NCBI GenBank assembly: GCA_037576215.1
Contig: JBANDB010000001.1
Span: 7,068,001 to 7,132,000, forward strand
Reading direction: 5' to 3'
Length of the DNA stretch: 64,000 nt
Origin: Armillaria gallica
Lineage: Eukaryota > Basidiomycota > Agaricomycetes > Agaricales > Physalacriaceae
In this document: positions 22,600-33,852 of the stretch, piece by piece
How the letters are laid out: the number at the start of each line of letters is the position of its first letter
How positions within the stretch are numbered: the stretch's first letter is position 1
Program-made: the position numbers and the translations under genes
The notes under the pieces: generated by a model
What the model saw: the letters and a program-made list of their open reading frames with translations, nothing else
Told to the model about the DNA's origin: nothing
The model's database searches: none

Positions 22600-23345
22600 A
22601 TTTCCACATTGAAGCGGCATGGCCTCTCTTTTCCCCCTGATTTGTATTCATCCTAAACAGATCTTTGCTATAAGACTCGATGAACAAAGTTCGACACGAC
22701 CTGGTAGCCTGCTGAGATGTGCGGTGTTGATGATCATGGTTCGAATCCATTGGTTCGCAATCTGGATAGATGAGAAGTGCCTTTTGGGTTCCAAACAACG
22801 TTTCAATGATTTAAGGTCATGGTCAAATAGTAAGTTCATAGATACTCACGAATCATATTCCTTCGTCTTGGCTTTTTGCAGTCGTCACTTTAAGTCTGTT
22901 TTTGAAGACAGGAAACAGGAAACAGGATAGGTTTGTCAGGATTGTGGTAGGCTGTTCACAGGCATGGTTCTAGTTCGTGCAGCGATGTTATCTTGTGCCA
23001 TATTTTCATGGCACCGTGTCAGGAAACTGCCCTTGCGACATGGCACTTAGCGTGACGGCGTCGACTGAGTAAGTAGGGTAAATAGCCGGTGCCGTTGAGG
23101 GCCGGGACTACGGGCATCTGATTGCCGATATTCGTAAATTCGAATTTCAACGGTCGTCCGCTTCTCATGAGTCGTGGTGAGTCCCTCCCAGAATCTACCC
23201 TGTCTACTGACGACTTGATCCACATCGGCTTGAGATATGATATCGAGAGAATTCATTCTCTGTCCGATTTTATGGCGAAAAGATTCCTGGTGAAACACAC
23301 CCTCCACTTGCGGTCAACACAACGGATGACTGCGACGGTGAGCTA
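22600..23345 (+). repeat. Direct repeat block B1 with tRNA-like B box
   Basis: Shares with block B2 the landmarks CGACACGACCTGGTAGCC, GGTTCGAATCCATTGGTTCGC, CATGGTTCTAGTTC, AGGAAACTGCCCTTGCGACATGG and TGATTGCCGATATTCGTAAATTC. GGTTCGAATCC (22738-22748) is a perfect tRNA B-box. Confidence 0.6.
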
Positions 23346-24099
23346 TTGAAATGCATCGGCATAGATGATATGCGTGGTTTTGGTGTGCTGTCTGTGCTTA
23401 TACGGGTCACTGTACGGTAGCGATTGATCTTTGAAAGCTCAGCTATTATTTTATCTCTGCTTTCGAAAGCGAATGGAGATCAATCTATTCGTTCGTTGTC
23501 TCACCCATATTCCCAGTCTTCTGGCACCCTGATTAAGTCCGCCTTCAGGCATTTTTTTTACGGAGCGAGCGGTTTGTATGGAACTCTCTGTTGTCGGCTT
23601 CTTAGTTCACTATATATTCCGCTGCATACAAGACGACAAGGGGAGACGATAAAATCTCGATCATGCAATGAGGTCGATGTTCGTGGGCGTGCTCTTGCCA
23701 TATGGGAATGGTTGGCCCCGTCGTCCGGCATCCCCCAGTGAGGTAAGTCTTCGTTCCTTTGGTTTGTCCAGCGTAAGCCGAGATGGCCAGTCAATTCAGT
23801 TTTCCAGTGCGGCGGACTCGCAGCCAGATGGCATCGCTGTTCTTTACTCGGAGTCGGTGGATCTTCTAAATTCTAATACTCAGGCTCTAAGAACTTGATA
23901 GCAACTGCGACCCTTTTTCTGCTACGTCCATAGTATCTGTTGTTCCACCCATTTCTTTAATGCATCAAAACCTCACTTGTAGTGTCTATCTATTATTTCT
24001 CAAATTCGCACAGCCTCTAGTAGACTGTTCTCTCGTCCAATATAATCAGTCAAATCGAAGGGCACCTTTTTGTACATCAATCTGTCTGATTTGTTCACA

Positions 24100-24745
24100 G
24101 GTTTCTTGCTGCAACCGACACGACCTGGTAACCTAATGGACTAGGGCAGATAGGTACGCAGTGTAAATGGTTCGAATCCATTGGTTCGCAATCAGGACTG
24201 GAGAATGCATTTTCTTGGGCTCCGAGCAACGTTTAAATGGTTTTAATGTTAGTGTCAAGTAATTTCGTAGATGCTCACGAATTATATTCCTTCAAGTTTG
24301 TTTTTGCTTTCTACAGCCGTAAAGTCTGTTTTCCGAATCAGGAAAGCAGGACAGGTCGCCAGAAATATAGTAGACTGTTCACAATGATGGTTCTAGTTCC
24401 TGCATTGATTTTATCATATGCCATATTTTTTTGGCCACCGTGGTCAGGAAACTGCCCTTGCGACATGGTCGACGAAGCGACGTGATCTTGAGGAAGGTAA
24501 GTGGCCGGGCCGGGACTCCGGGCGTCTGATTGCCGATATTCGTAAATTCAAATTTCAAGACCTCTTCTCGTAAGTATTGTCTCCCAGAATAGAACGTGTC
24601 CACTGGCGACTTGATTTACATCGGCTGGGGAGATGATATCTAGAGAATTCCTTCTCTTCCCGAATTTATGGTGAAAATATTTCCAACTTAACTTGGTTAC
24701 CGAGACGCTCAACCCTCCCCTGCATTTTTGGTTAAAATAGTGAAG
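24100..24745 (+). repeat. Direct repeat block B2 with tRNA-like segment
   Basis: Second copy of block B. From 24110 to 24190 an 81-nt tRNA-sized segment has TGCAACC at its 5' end, GGTTCGCA at its 3' end (partly complementary) and the B box GGTTCGAATCC at 24169-24179. No convincing anticodon arm was seen, so a decayed tRNA or SINE head is more likely than a functional tRNA. Confidence 0.5.
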
Positions 24746-24824
24746 GACTGTGGCGGTGAGATACCGGCAGAGAAAATGTGACACTGAATACGGCAAGGTA
24801 GGGTTCAAGAAATGCTGCGGTGCT

Positions 24825-25600
24825 ATAATTTTTATCAAGCCGTTTCGAGAGCGAATTCCAAGCTATGTGGTGTAATGACTGGGAGCTGTCCTTGATTCTT
24901 TCGCCTCTGTATTCCATATATGTGTCATTCATATCTAACATATGGAAGTGCTAAGCATTCCTCAGGCTCGCTCCTCTCGCTCCGTCCCTCTCACTCTTGA
25001 GCTCTTAAAGCGGCGAGATCTCTAACACCGCCAGAGCTTCCCTGATGGTTGCGTGGTTGCCGACCCAGACTTCTTCGCGTATCACCAACCCTGAGATCTC
25101 GTGGAATCTGGACGGTTTATACATTGAAATCTGTACTCGCCCGCCTATTTTTCTTTGCATGCGTTATTGGCGAGCGTTTCGGAAGCGATGAAAATTCGTG
25201 GCTGAGCAGGATGGGGAATTCGTGACTGAGGCGTTTATCCTTCGAAGGCATCAAAGATCCTTCGGTCTTTTCGGATCTGTTGATGGTACGAAGGATTGGG
25301 TGATCGCTGTTGTGGTGGTTGAATTTTCAGGTTGACTACTTGTGCCAGCAGCACTTAGCTTTTCTTCAACACGTCGTTCTTGAAATTTTTGCAGAGCCGT
25401 TGTGAGCTAACATATGTTACCCTCAGGAACACCGCTCGTATGTACCTTGTTCATTTTCACAATTTGTCTCTCCCGCCATCTAGACCAGGGTATCTTGATA
25501 ACTTTATTTTTCGCCTGCTGACCTCTTTACATGCGTTGAACATTCTCGGTAGCGGCTTTCGTGCATGTAGACTTCCAGAATTAGTTATCCCATCTAGTCA
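24825..25600 (+). repeat. Direct repeat block A2
   Basis: Landmarks TATCAAGCCGTTTCGAGAG (about 24834), TCTTTTCGGATCTGTTGATGG (about 25256) and ACTACTTGTGCCAGCAGCAC (about 25336) match block A1 with scattered changes. Here the block follows B2 directly; in the first unit it precedes B1. Confidence 0.6.
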
Positions 25601-26509
25601 GTCCGAGGCGATTCGTTTTCGGAGGCCGTGAATTTTTTTCGTATTCCTTGAATCCTTTCTTTTACCGACTTTTCATTTAACACTGAAGACCGTTTCCCTC
25701 AGGGAAGGTATGAGATCATATCGACCTTACCAGGGCTTCGAATTTTATGGTTTAGCCATCCGGAACGCAGGTGTGGATAACATCTGATAGGCGTTGATTT
25801 ACATAACGCTACACATGATTGAGAAAACAATTGGCGCGTAGTTCTAGGGATTCGGCTAGTATAGTCTTGAGTGGAAATGAGGCTCAGCAGCCCATATCGT
25901 CCCTACAGTGGAGTCTTGGCTGCACAGGGACCGTGCATACAACTGCGATTCGGGTTATATCGAGTCCAGGGACAGATCATCAATTGATTCGTCCACACTA
26001 CCTGACCATCAAAGCTTGATGATTACTTCGTAGGATTGTATTGCGGCGTCCTCGGACAAACCACGGAGCGCCCAGAATCCGATTGAGAAGGTGCCGAATT
26101 TTTATCGAGCTATGGTCGACACCCAGTCTAAGTAGTCGGCGCGCCGCCTGAGATAAGCAATGTGGTCCTGAAACGGGATGATCATGATTTGTTGGACGGA
26201 GTTCTACGGCGTGATGTGACGTCGAAAGTCACCGACCTCGTGCAGTGACGTAATTTGATCGGCAATTTTCCCAAAACAATTGGAGAAGCTATGTCAACAA
26301 CATCCTTCCTTGAAATAACCACCACGACTACTCCGGTTTTCGTTCTGCTCTTTTCTTGCTTTGTATTTTGTACATCTCTTTCTTTTTCGTTGTCTACTTC
26401 GGATTATTCCCTCTTGGTGCCGAATTGCGGAAGCTAGGAGGTTCATCGGAACCTACGCTCGGTTTTGTTGCGCCCTTTCGCCAGCGTTACCCCCTCTCAA
26501 CTCTACAGC
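25601..26509. other. Upstream region of the G-alpha gene
   Basis: No gene recognised. A T/C-rich stretch at 26330-26420 and CTCTCAACTCTACAGC just before the ATG at 26510 resemble a fungal promoter and start region. Confidence 0.35.
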
Positions 26510-28183
26510 ATGGGTGCATGTTTTTCTTCTCGAGGCTTTGAGGTTACGGATACGGAGAAGGCTTTGCATAGGAAAGCTGAGAAGGAGCTCAAGGAGGTGC
26601 GTTTTCTCTCGAGTTGAGGGTATCTGTAGTACTGACAGGCTACACCACTAGGCCAAGGCAAAAATGACGACGCAAATCAAGGTGCGTATACTGTATCGTA
26701 TCCTGAGGAGTACTCTGCTTATATCGCGCGTAGGTTTTACTTTTGGGGTCGGGGGATTCTGGAAAATCAACGGTGCTAAAGGTACGTTTCCATCCTTCAC
26801 GCTACACGATGCTCACCCTCTACAATAGCAAATGCGTCTCATCCATAAAATTCCGTTTACGCCCCAAGAAATCGAGTCGTACAGGCAGCTAACGTTTGAC
26901 AATCTCACCGGTGGCTTGAGATGTATCCTCGATGCGATGGAAGACATGGACCTCAAGGTTTCGGAGGACAACATTGGATATATCGATGTCATCGACAATG
27001 CGCGGTACTTGAAGGATGGAGAACCATACCCGGTGGAGTACTTGGAGCCACTCAAGGCGTTATGGCGTGATCCGGGGATTCATAAAGCGTGGCAGAGGGG
27101 GAACGAAGCAGCATTGCCAGAAAAGTACGTCTCCTCTTATCTTCCTGTTGTTCTTTATGTTCTTATGCAGCGTAGCTTGGAATATTTCTTCTCGGATCTT
27201 GATCGGCTATTTGATCCCCAGTATCTGCCCACTGAACAGGACATCATTCACTGCCGCGTACGAACGACTGGTATTAAGGAAACCGTCTTTTATCTACGGG
27301 AACGTGAGCTCACTATGGTCGATGTGGGCGGCCAAAAGTCCGAACGGCGAAAATGGATACACTGCTTCCAGGATGTGACAAGTATCCTGTTCCTTGTCAG
27401 CTTGAGTGGATATGACCAGTGTCTGGTCGAAGATAAGGATGCGGTATGTGATTAGCATTGATGTCCCGGTAGATCACCGCTCTGATGCCGTCTGATAGAA
27501 TCAAATGCAAGACGCGATGACCATATGGGACTCGATATGCCACTCGCAGTGGTTCAAGTACACTTCGATTGTACGTAGCACCCTCTTATAATCGCGCAAT
27601 CCCTTACGTCAAGATCCGTCTTCCCTTCAGATCTTGTTTTTGAACAAGAACGACCTCTTCGAAAAGAAGATACCCCATTCTGATATCAAGAACTTTTTTC
27701 CGGTGTGTGATATTCTCCTGGGCGTCTATAAAAATTTTCGCTCACCAATCCTTAGGATTTTGATGGTGAGCCAGGTGATGTCCGTGCAGGTCGCGATTAC
27801 TTCAAGCGTCGCTTTTCGAAACTCGCCACTAAGGCGGGCCGACACAAGGAGAGGGAGATATATATTCAGTGAGTTTAGTGATGCGTTCAATGGGATGTGC
27901 TGATGAGCGATTTCCTAGCATAACAACGGCGACTGATACCGCAATGCTCCGGGTTGTGATGGCCGCCGTGGAAGGTATGTTGTGCTCAATTTAATTATCA
28001 TAATACCGTGGATTTTTGACTTGCCCATTTAGAGTGAGTGCCTTTTCCCCTGTTCCATTACCCCCCTCCACTTTCTTCCTGATCATTCCCGACGAACACT
28101 CAACCTTGTCCTATCACCTCTCTCCCCCTTCTCTGTCTAGTATCATCCTTCGGTCCAGCCTTACGAATGCGACGCTATTATGA
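26510..28183 (+). CDS. Heterotrimeric G-protein alpha subunit
   Basis: Eleven-exon model: 26510-26596, 26652-26681, 26734-26781, 26829-27124, 27176-27443, 27499-27570, 27631-27702, 27756-27868, 27919-27974, 28033 alone, 28141-28183. The sum is 1086 nt (361 aa, usual length). The N-terminus MGACFSS offers Gly2 and Cys4 for myristoylation and palmitoylation. P-loop GSGDSGKST; switch I RVRTTGI with the catalytic Arg; switch II DVGGQKSERRKW (Lys where many have Arg, Gln present); FLNKNDLF guanine-specificity motif; TTATDT motif; receptor-contact end IILRSSLTNATLL. It couples seven-helix receptors to effectors at the plasma membrane. No Cys is present four residues from the end, so it is not a pertussis-toxin-type Gi tail. 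The single-base exon is needed to join VE to DIILRSS in frame. Confidence 0.95.
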
Positions 28184-29084
28184 ACTTCCGCTTTTCTTCC
28201 ATTCTTCTGCTTGTGCATGATCTGACTGTTTTCCTCCCCTCCTTTTCTTCTTCTTTACGTCTCAGTTCCGTTTTGTCTAGTAACGTATGTACATCTTTTT
28301 TTTTTCTTGTGCCTTGTCATGATCTGATCTTTGTGAACAGATCCGCGCTGCTCTGCTTTGATTGCTGTCCTATATCCATTTTTTGCGTTTTGTAACATAT
28401 CATGTACTTTCATGATCCTACGACTATCATTACTTCCGGACCTCCCTTACATTATTTTAATCATTATTCGAGATGGACGTGTACATGCAGGTGTGAGAAA
28501 CCAAGTCCAGCTTTGGTCGTCTCCATTATAGTGCTGTGAACGTTATATTTTTACGCGTCGGGTTTCATGGCATATCTTTTACCAGAGCGAGCGCTTAACG
28601 AATACCCGTTGGTGATTCGCTTTCCCCGGGAGGATCTTGACGTGCGCTCTCGACCTATCTCGCTTCACATAGCCGTTGTTTGTGAGGTCATTCGTCAGGC
28701 CAATTTCCTCTACATGAGCCGATAGCAATGTGGCGGAGATCCTTCATCGGCGCGACAACTTAGCGATCGTTCCCGTTTGCATTCTACGATTTTCTTCCAT
28801 TGTCATCAGGTTTTGGAGATCTGACTGATAATGTTGGGATGAATTCAATGACATGCTGTGATGCTCTATCTTGGTATCATAGCACTTTATATATAGAAGC
28901 TGTTCCCGGGCGCACAATCTGGAGGTTTTACGTTGGATTAGAATCGTGTCGCATTGTCAAGGGTTATTATCCTCCACTACCAAAGCGCAAGAAAGCGAGA
29001 AATAAAGGGATTACTGTCGTATTTAGGAAATCTCTGCGCACACTATCCCCAAGGCGATAGTTTTCATCCCGAAAGCTGATTTCC
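28184..29084. other. 3' flank of the G-alpha gene and intergenic DNA
   Basis: Pyrimidine-rich 3' flank up to about 28400. No gene recognised beyond it. Confidence 0.3.
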
Positions 29085-29565
29085 TCAATACCGGCTAGGT
29101 GGTCCTAAGGCGAGGGTCCAACATTAGATTGAGGTACTTCGGTTTAACAAAACAGGGACCGATTGTAGCTTGGGAAAGCGTTGGACAGAGGCGTATATAT
29201 CCTGCTCGGCAAGCAGACGAAGAAGGATGAGTGTGCGGGAACGGCCGGTCGGAAGCAATCCAGAAATGGCAACACGGCTTTTCCTCTTACCACCACTTGC
29301 CCGTACCTTTACGCGTTGCTCGCGCCTATGTTCCCTATTTAAACCAGTACAGGCGCTCTATGCGTGTTAGGAATCTCCTAGGTCAACCGGCTTGGCTGTC
29401 GTCTAGGTCTCAGACGACCAACTGGCGCGACAGTTCGAATCACAATTCATGGATACGGTTGTATGCTGTCTTCTTGGATAGCACTAGGTTACTTTGCGAC
29501 GATAGAGGATGCTGGTGCGATATCTTCTCCTTTTTTCTTGATCTTGGCTGACCCCTCTTTTCTCA
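29085..29565 (+). repeat. Dispersed repeat family R1, copy D
   Basis: CCTCAATACCGGCTAGGTGG start (as in copy B), GGCGTATATATCCTGCTCGG near 29186, CCAGAAATGGCAACACGG, CGCGTTGCTCGCG and the TGTATGCTGTCTTCTTGGATAG block (as in copy A). No coding relic seen next to it. Confidence 0.6.
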
Positions 29566-30632
29566 GAAACGTCGTCTAGAGGTTCGCAAGCAATTTTATG
29601 TGTCGTTGGAGTCGTGATCCTTTGATAGTACGTTCACGGTCTGCTTGGATTAATGCTTCTGCTCATTGGAATAGAACAGCATCTCCTTAGTATGGCTTAG
29701 TATGGGCATCCTTCGGGTGCAGTGTAGCATATAAGCTCCACGAATGTTCACAGTCGGACAGGAAGTCGCAGGGAGTTCCGGAGACTTCGTCACAAATTAA
29801 TGTCCTCACGCAAATGATGTACGTTTGTGATCTTGGCTCACATCGTCATGGCCCATAACCTCTTTCGCATCAGTCAGACGTAGACCACCGTGGGTTTTCA
29901 GTGTGAATGCAGTTTCAAATTTATGAACGATTACCCGAGCCATCGCCAGCCTACGACTCCTGCAGCAGCAGGGGCACTGTGTAGGTCTTGCGTCTTTCAG
30001 TCTTTCAGTTGCGCTGACGCTTCCTTACAGGTTGCAGCGCTGAAGCTCGCTGAAGACGCAAACGTCGGGCCAACACGAAGTGCAGTTTTGAGAGGATGGA
30101 ATTGTCATGAAGAAGGACCGGACTCTCAGAATCGTTGACAGATGTTCTCGAAACATTTGCGGGGGAGTCGTAGACTGAAGCTTATCAACATGGTCCTGCG
30201 TATGGGAAGTAGGCAGACGAACGAAGTCTCCATGGCGAGAGCAGATAGGGTTAGGGTTGCACAGGCGTCGGAACGTGCGCAGATCCCGTTGTCCATCTAA
30301 CGGGTTACTAATTGGTTCCTTGCAGACACCGTAGATCAATGTTTTTAGTCTCGTCCGGTGGGGTTTGGTGGACTTCATGTGAAACACCCAGACATCGGTC
30401 TCTTCGCTTGGAATTTCAGCGTTTGAATTGATGCAGTTAGCGATCGTCCTGACAATGGCGCCCATGATCACGGGGAGAGGCCGCCTCTGGGGATAATGGG
30501 ATTGAATGACTAACCTTGTCATGCGTACGTCTGCCGTTACGCCTTGTCATAGGATTAGTGAGTACAACTATTGACCTTCAATCTAACATTATTGTTGATC
30601 TTCCCTCATCGTCATTGCAGGACAATCTTCAA
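29566..30632. other. No gene recognised
   Basis: About 1 kb upstream of the HET gene. A 165-codon minus-strand ORF at 30025-30522 has no recognisable features. Confidence 0.3.
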
Positions 30633-32405
30633 ATGGCCTCACCGGCGAAAGTCCAAAAGGAGCTGCTCCATTGGTTTAGCCTTCAAGATGGAATTTCAAA
30701 GTCGGACCAGGAAAAGATAGTGAGTTGGTAGAAATCGCACAAAAGAGCGCCCAATAACAGCATTACAGGCAGAAGATGCGCATCGCCGATATCAGAGCCT
30801 CCCCGAGGGCATCATTTCCGCCATTAATGAGACCAGCTCAACAGACTTGCACGTCCAAGTGCCGGACCAGCGTGTTTACACCGGTAGAAAGCCGGTCATC
30901 ACATCGTCCCTCGCAGACACCCCCTGTGCCAGCCTCGGAGCTGACGGGCTCTTAGAGAAGCTCAATACCACTCTCGGCACCTCATATACGCTGGACTCTC
31001 CATCTTTACCCTCTCGCCTCTCCCAGAAGCTGTGCTGCACCTTCGAATACCTCACACCTCATCGCTATCCTTGATCCTGAGGTCTTGCATCTCTAACAAC
31101 CACGACTTTGGCACCGCATACGCCCGTCTGCGGTCTAGATGGTACAATGACATGACCCGTATCGAAGGTACATGGCGTAGCCATGAAGCCCAGGTCAACA
31201 AACGCATAACGAACTCCTTCGTTCCTCCTCGGCGCCTCTGGGACCTATACAGCAACCGGGTCGTGCCATGGTGGGTTGTGTACGAATGGCACTGGAGCGT
31301 ATCGCACGCTTGGATGGACGAGAAAGATCGCGTCAGCGTGTGGTCCCCCATCAATGGACGAGCATGGCCCGTGCCTCTGCCGAAAGATTCCAATCTGAAC
31401 CTCCTCCGCATCGAACTGCTCAATCTTGGGGCAGAATATGTATGGCTGGACGTGCTCTATTTGAGGCAGGCGGGTGGACCGAATGAGGGTCCTCGGACGA
31501 AGGAGTGGGAGCTGGACGTTCCTACCATTGGGAATGTGTATCGGATGTCCAGGCAGGTGGTGTGCTACTTTAGCGGGCTGGGGCGGCCGCTGAGTTCCGA
31601 CGTTGACCTGCAGGGCGATCGGAGCTGGTTTAGGCGCGCATGGACGTTGCAGGAGATGAAGGAAGACTATATCATTGGTGGGAAGATAGGCGACGAGAGA
31701 AGCGAAGAGGAGTATAGGCGGGTAATACTTCAGCAGCTGTCGGTACTCAAGACTGTGACTGGTACAGGCAACAAAAGTATGCTGGACGTTCTGGCGCATA
31801 TGCAGAAACGGGTCTCGACCAATGCGGTGGATAGAATTGCGGGGATGGCGTACCTTGTATCCACGACTCGGATACCTGCATACTACGAGAAACGGACTGA
31901 AGAGGACGTATGGACGGCGTTGGTGGACGGACTGCATGCGCAGCTCCGGGCGGAGATGTTCTTCCTGTGTCCGAAGCCTGGGGACGGGAACGCCAAGTGG
32001 AGGCCGTCGTGGAGGCAGGCTATGGATGAAGCGCTCCCGTCGATGGATAATGGTGAGGACGAACTACGCGAGTGGGTTCCGTGGGATAATACGTATAAGG
32101 GGTATTGCATTGAGAAGTGCGAGGTGCGAGGATTGGCTACGGGAGGGCAGCACCTTCGAGAAGGAGAGCTAATCGTCGAAGGGGTCTCCCGGTCGGTCAA
32201 GATTGTCGCTAACCATCAGTATCCGATACCTGAGGAAGGATCGTACACGCTGATGGGGAGCGAAACTCCCAATATGATGTTTTGGGTGGTGGGGCGGCGC
32301 CGGGAGGGAAAGTTTGAGAAAGTGTCGGTGTTTCAGGTGCCTGATGCTGGGGAATTGGAGAGATCGGGGGTTGTGAAGGAGAAGGTCGAGGTGGATCTGT
32401 GGTGA
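30633..32405 (+). CDS. HET (heterokaryon-incompatibility) domain protein
   Basis: Three-exon model: 30633-30719, 30769-31031, 31082-32405. The sum is 1674 nt (557 aa). The HET signature lies in the middle: PWWVVYEWHWSVSHAW with DEKDR, then LLRIELLNLGAEYVWLDVLYLRQ, DVPTIGNVYRMSRQVVCYFSGLG and SWFRRAWTLQEM, matching the three conserved blocks of HET domains. The N-terminal part is Ser/Leu-rich and the C-terminal part forms a separate region ending in EKVEVDLW. HET proteins trigger cell death on allorecognition in ascomycetes; in Agaricomycetes most are of unknown role. The second intron (50 bp, weak donor GTGCTG) is inferred because the two halves are open in different frames and this splice joins them. 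Confidence 0.85.
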
Positions 32406-32732
32406 GAAGGGTCAGAGAGTGGTGAAACTCTTTCGCGAGTTGGCAACCAAGGCTCTTTCAATCGTTAAGGATGAGGTCGAAGTTTCAGCTCAGCGCGCGC
32501 GACGCCGTTCTCTAGACCAGCTCGGTCTCGATTCGTGGTGGGCCCTGATTGTACTGATATAATCGCCAGAAGAGCGATGCAGTCGTGTTTGTTCCTTGTT
32601 CCTCTCACATATCAATGGCTACATGATGACCAAAGGAGGATCACGACAATGATGATCACCGTTGACATCAGAGATATAATCATCTCTTACAGAACCGATA
32701 CGGGTCCCCGAAGTTCAGAGCTACCCCGAGCA

Positions 32733-32738
32733 TATAAA
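32733..32738 (+). promoter_or_regulatory. TATA box (TATAAA)
   Basis: Exact TATAAA 97 bp upstream of the ATG at 32830. Confidence 0.4.
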
Positions 32739-32829
32739 TGCAGACATGATATTCCTCGTTGCTCCATAATCTACGACCACCGGCTGGTCTCTTTCGAAGC
32801 CACTCTCACTCTCACTCTTTTGGAAAGAT

Positions 32830-33161
32830 ATGGGTTCATCGCCGAGCAAACCAAACTTCGTCGACGCCGGGCCAACCATTGCTCCTGGTGCCAACCCCCC
32901 CAATCTGAATCCACGGAGGGACATAAATGTTGCACGTTCTTGCGACATGGGCAACCTTCTTCAGTAAGTGACTGCAGACCGTTGTTTGTCTCTTCATTGG
33001 TACTGATTTATCTTCGCAGGGCAATGAAGCCGAATACTTATATCGACGCGTATTATTCCCAGAAACCTGGGATAGTCATGGCGGGGGGCGTATTCATTGC
33101 TGTTCTGCTGGTGATGGTGATGGTGATGATATACACGCTCATAAAGAGACGAAAGGTGTGA
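32830..33161 (+). CDS. Small single-pass membrane protein with myristoylation-like N-terminus
   Basis: Two exons, 32830-32963 and 33020-33161, 276 nt (91 aa). Donor GTAAGT, acceptor TTCGCAG, 56-bp intron, frames agree. The protein starts MGSSPSKPN, a plausible N-myristoylation site. It has a Pro/Asn-rich polar first half, then one hydrophobic segment (GIVMAGGVFIAVLLVMVMVM) and a basic end (IYTLIKRRKV). This suggests a small tail-anchored or single-pass protein. No family recognised; a TATA box lies 97 bp upstream. Confidence 0.45.
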
Positions 33162-33852
33162 ACGTATTATTGCGATTAAAAGGGAATGTTACTGAATTCT
33201 ACTGCGGGCAGCACTAAAAGATCGCGGGCAAATTGTCGTGCTCTCGCAATCGGGGAAAGAGCAGGAAAGATACCACGACGAGGTTATCTCGTCCTCGTAT
33301 GTGTGAAAGTTTGCCTTCGGGATCAGCAGTGTAACTTGTATTTTTTGTGTTCATTTAATCACTGGCTTGATAATACTTTTGCTTGGACTGACTGGGATCC
33401 GCGCCGGAACCCAGCCATCTCAATGATATGTAATGGATCTGAAGCTCTGGTGCTTGGCATCGCGGCCATAATTGAGCATCATTGATAGACGGAGAGTCGT
33501 CGGCAGATCATTCGCCTAAACAACGACCATTCTATTTTTGAGAGCGTGAAACGTCATTTCTGGAAGGAACCCTTCACGTTGCGCGGTCCTCACCAATCGC
33601 CCAAGGATGCTTTCGTCCTCCTACGGACCGAGCTTCGTTACCGGCCACGGCTCGAACAGAAATCAGACCGGTCTGACAAGGTCGTGTAAGTCCTATTGAG
33701 GGAAATAAGGGACGGAACAATGACTAGGATTCAAGTAATGGGTATCGCACCCATAATGCAAGGTGTTTTGGGGGCAGTATCATTGTAATACGATAGTAAG
33801 GAAGCGCGTAATTGTAAGTATAAGGAATAGTCAGTCTATAACTTGTAGGGGA
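33162..33852. other. Intergenic region
   Basis: Between the small membrane protein gene and the convergent 7TM gene. No gene recognised. Confidence 0.3.

Noticed and set aside
24110..24190. A functional tRNA gene
   Set aside because: The B box is perfect but I could not fold a convincing D arm or anticodon arm, and the acceptor ends pair only partly.
31245..31937. A 230-codon minus-strand ORF
   Set aside because: It lies entirely opposite the HET exon and has no features of its own; a shadow of the coding strand.
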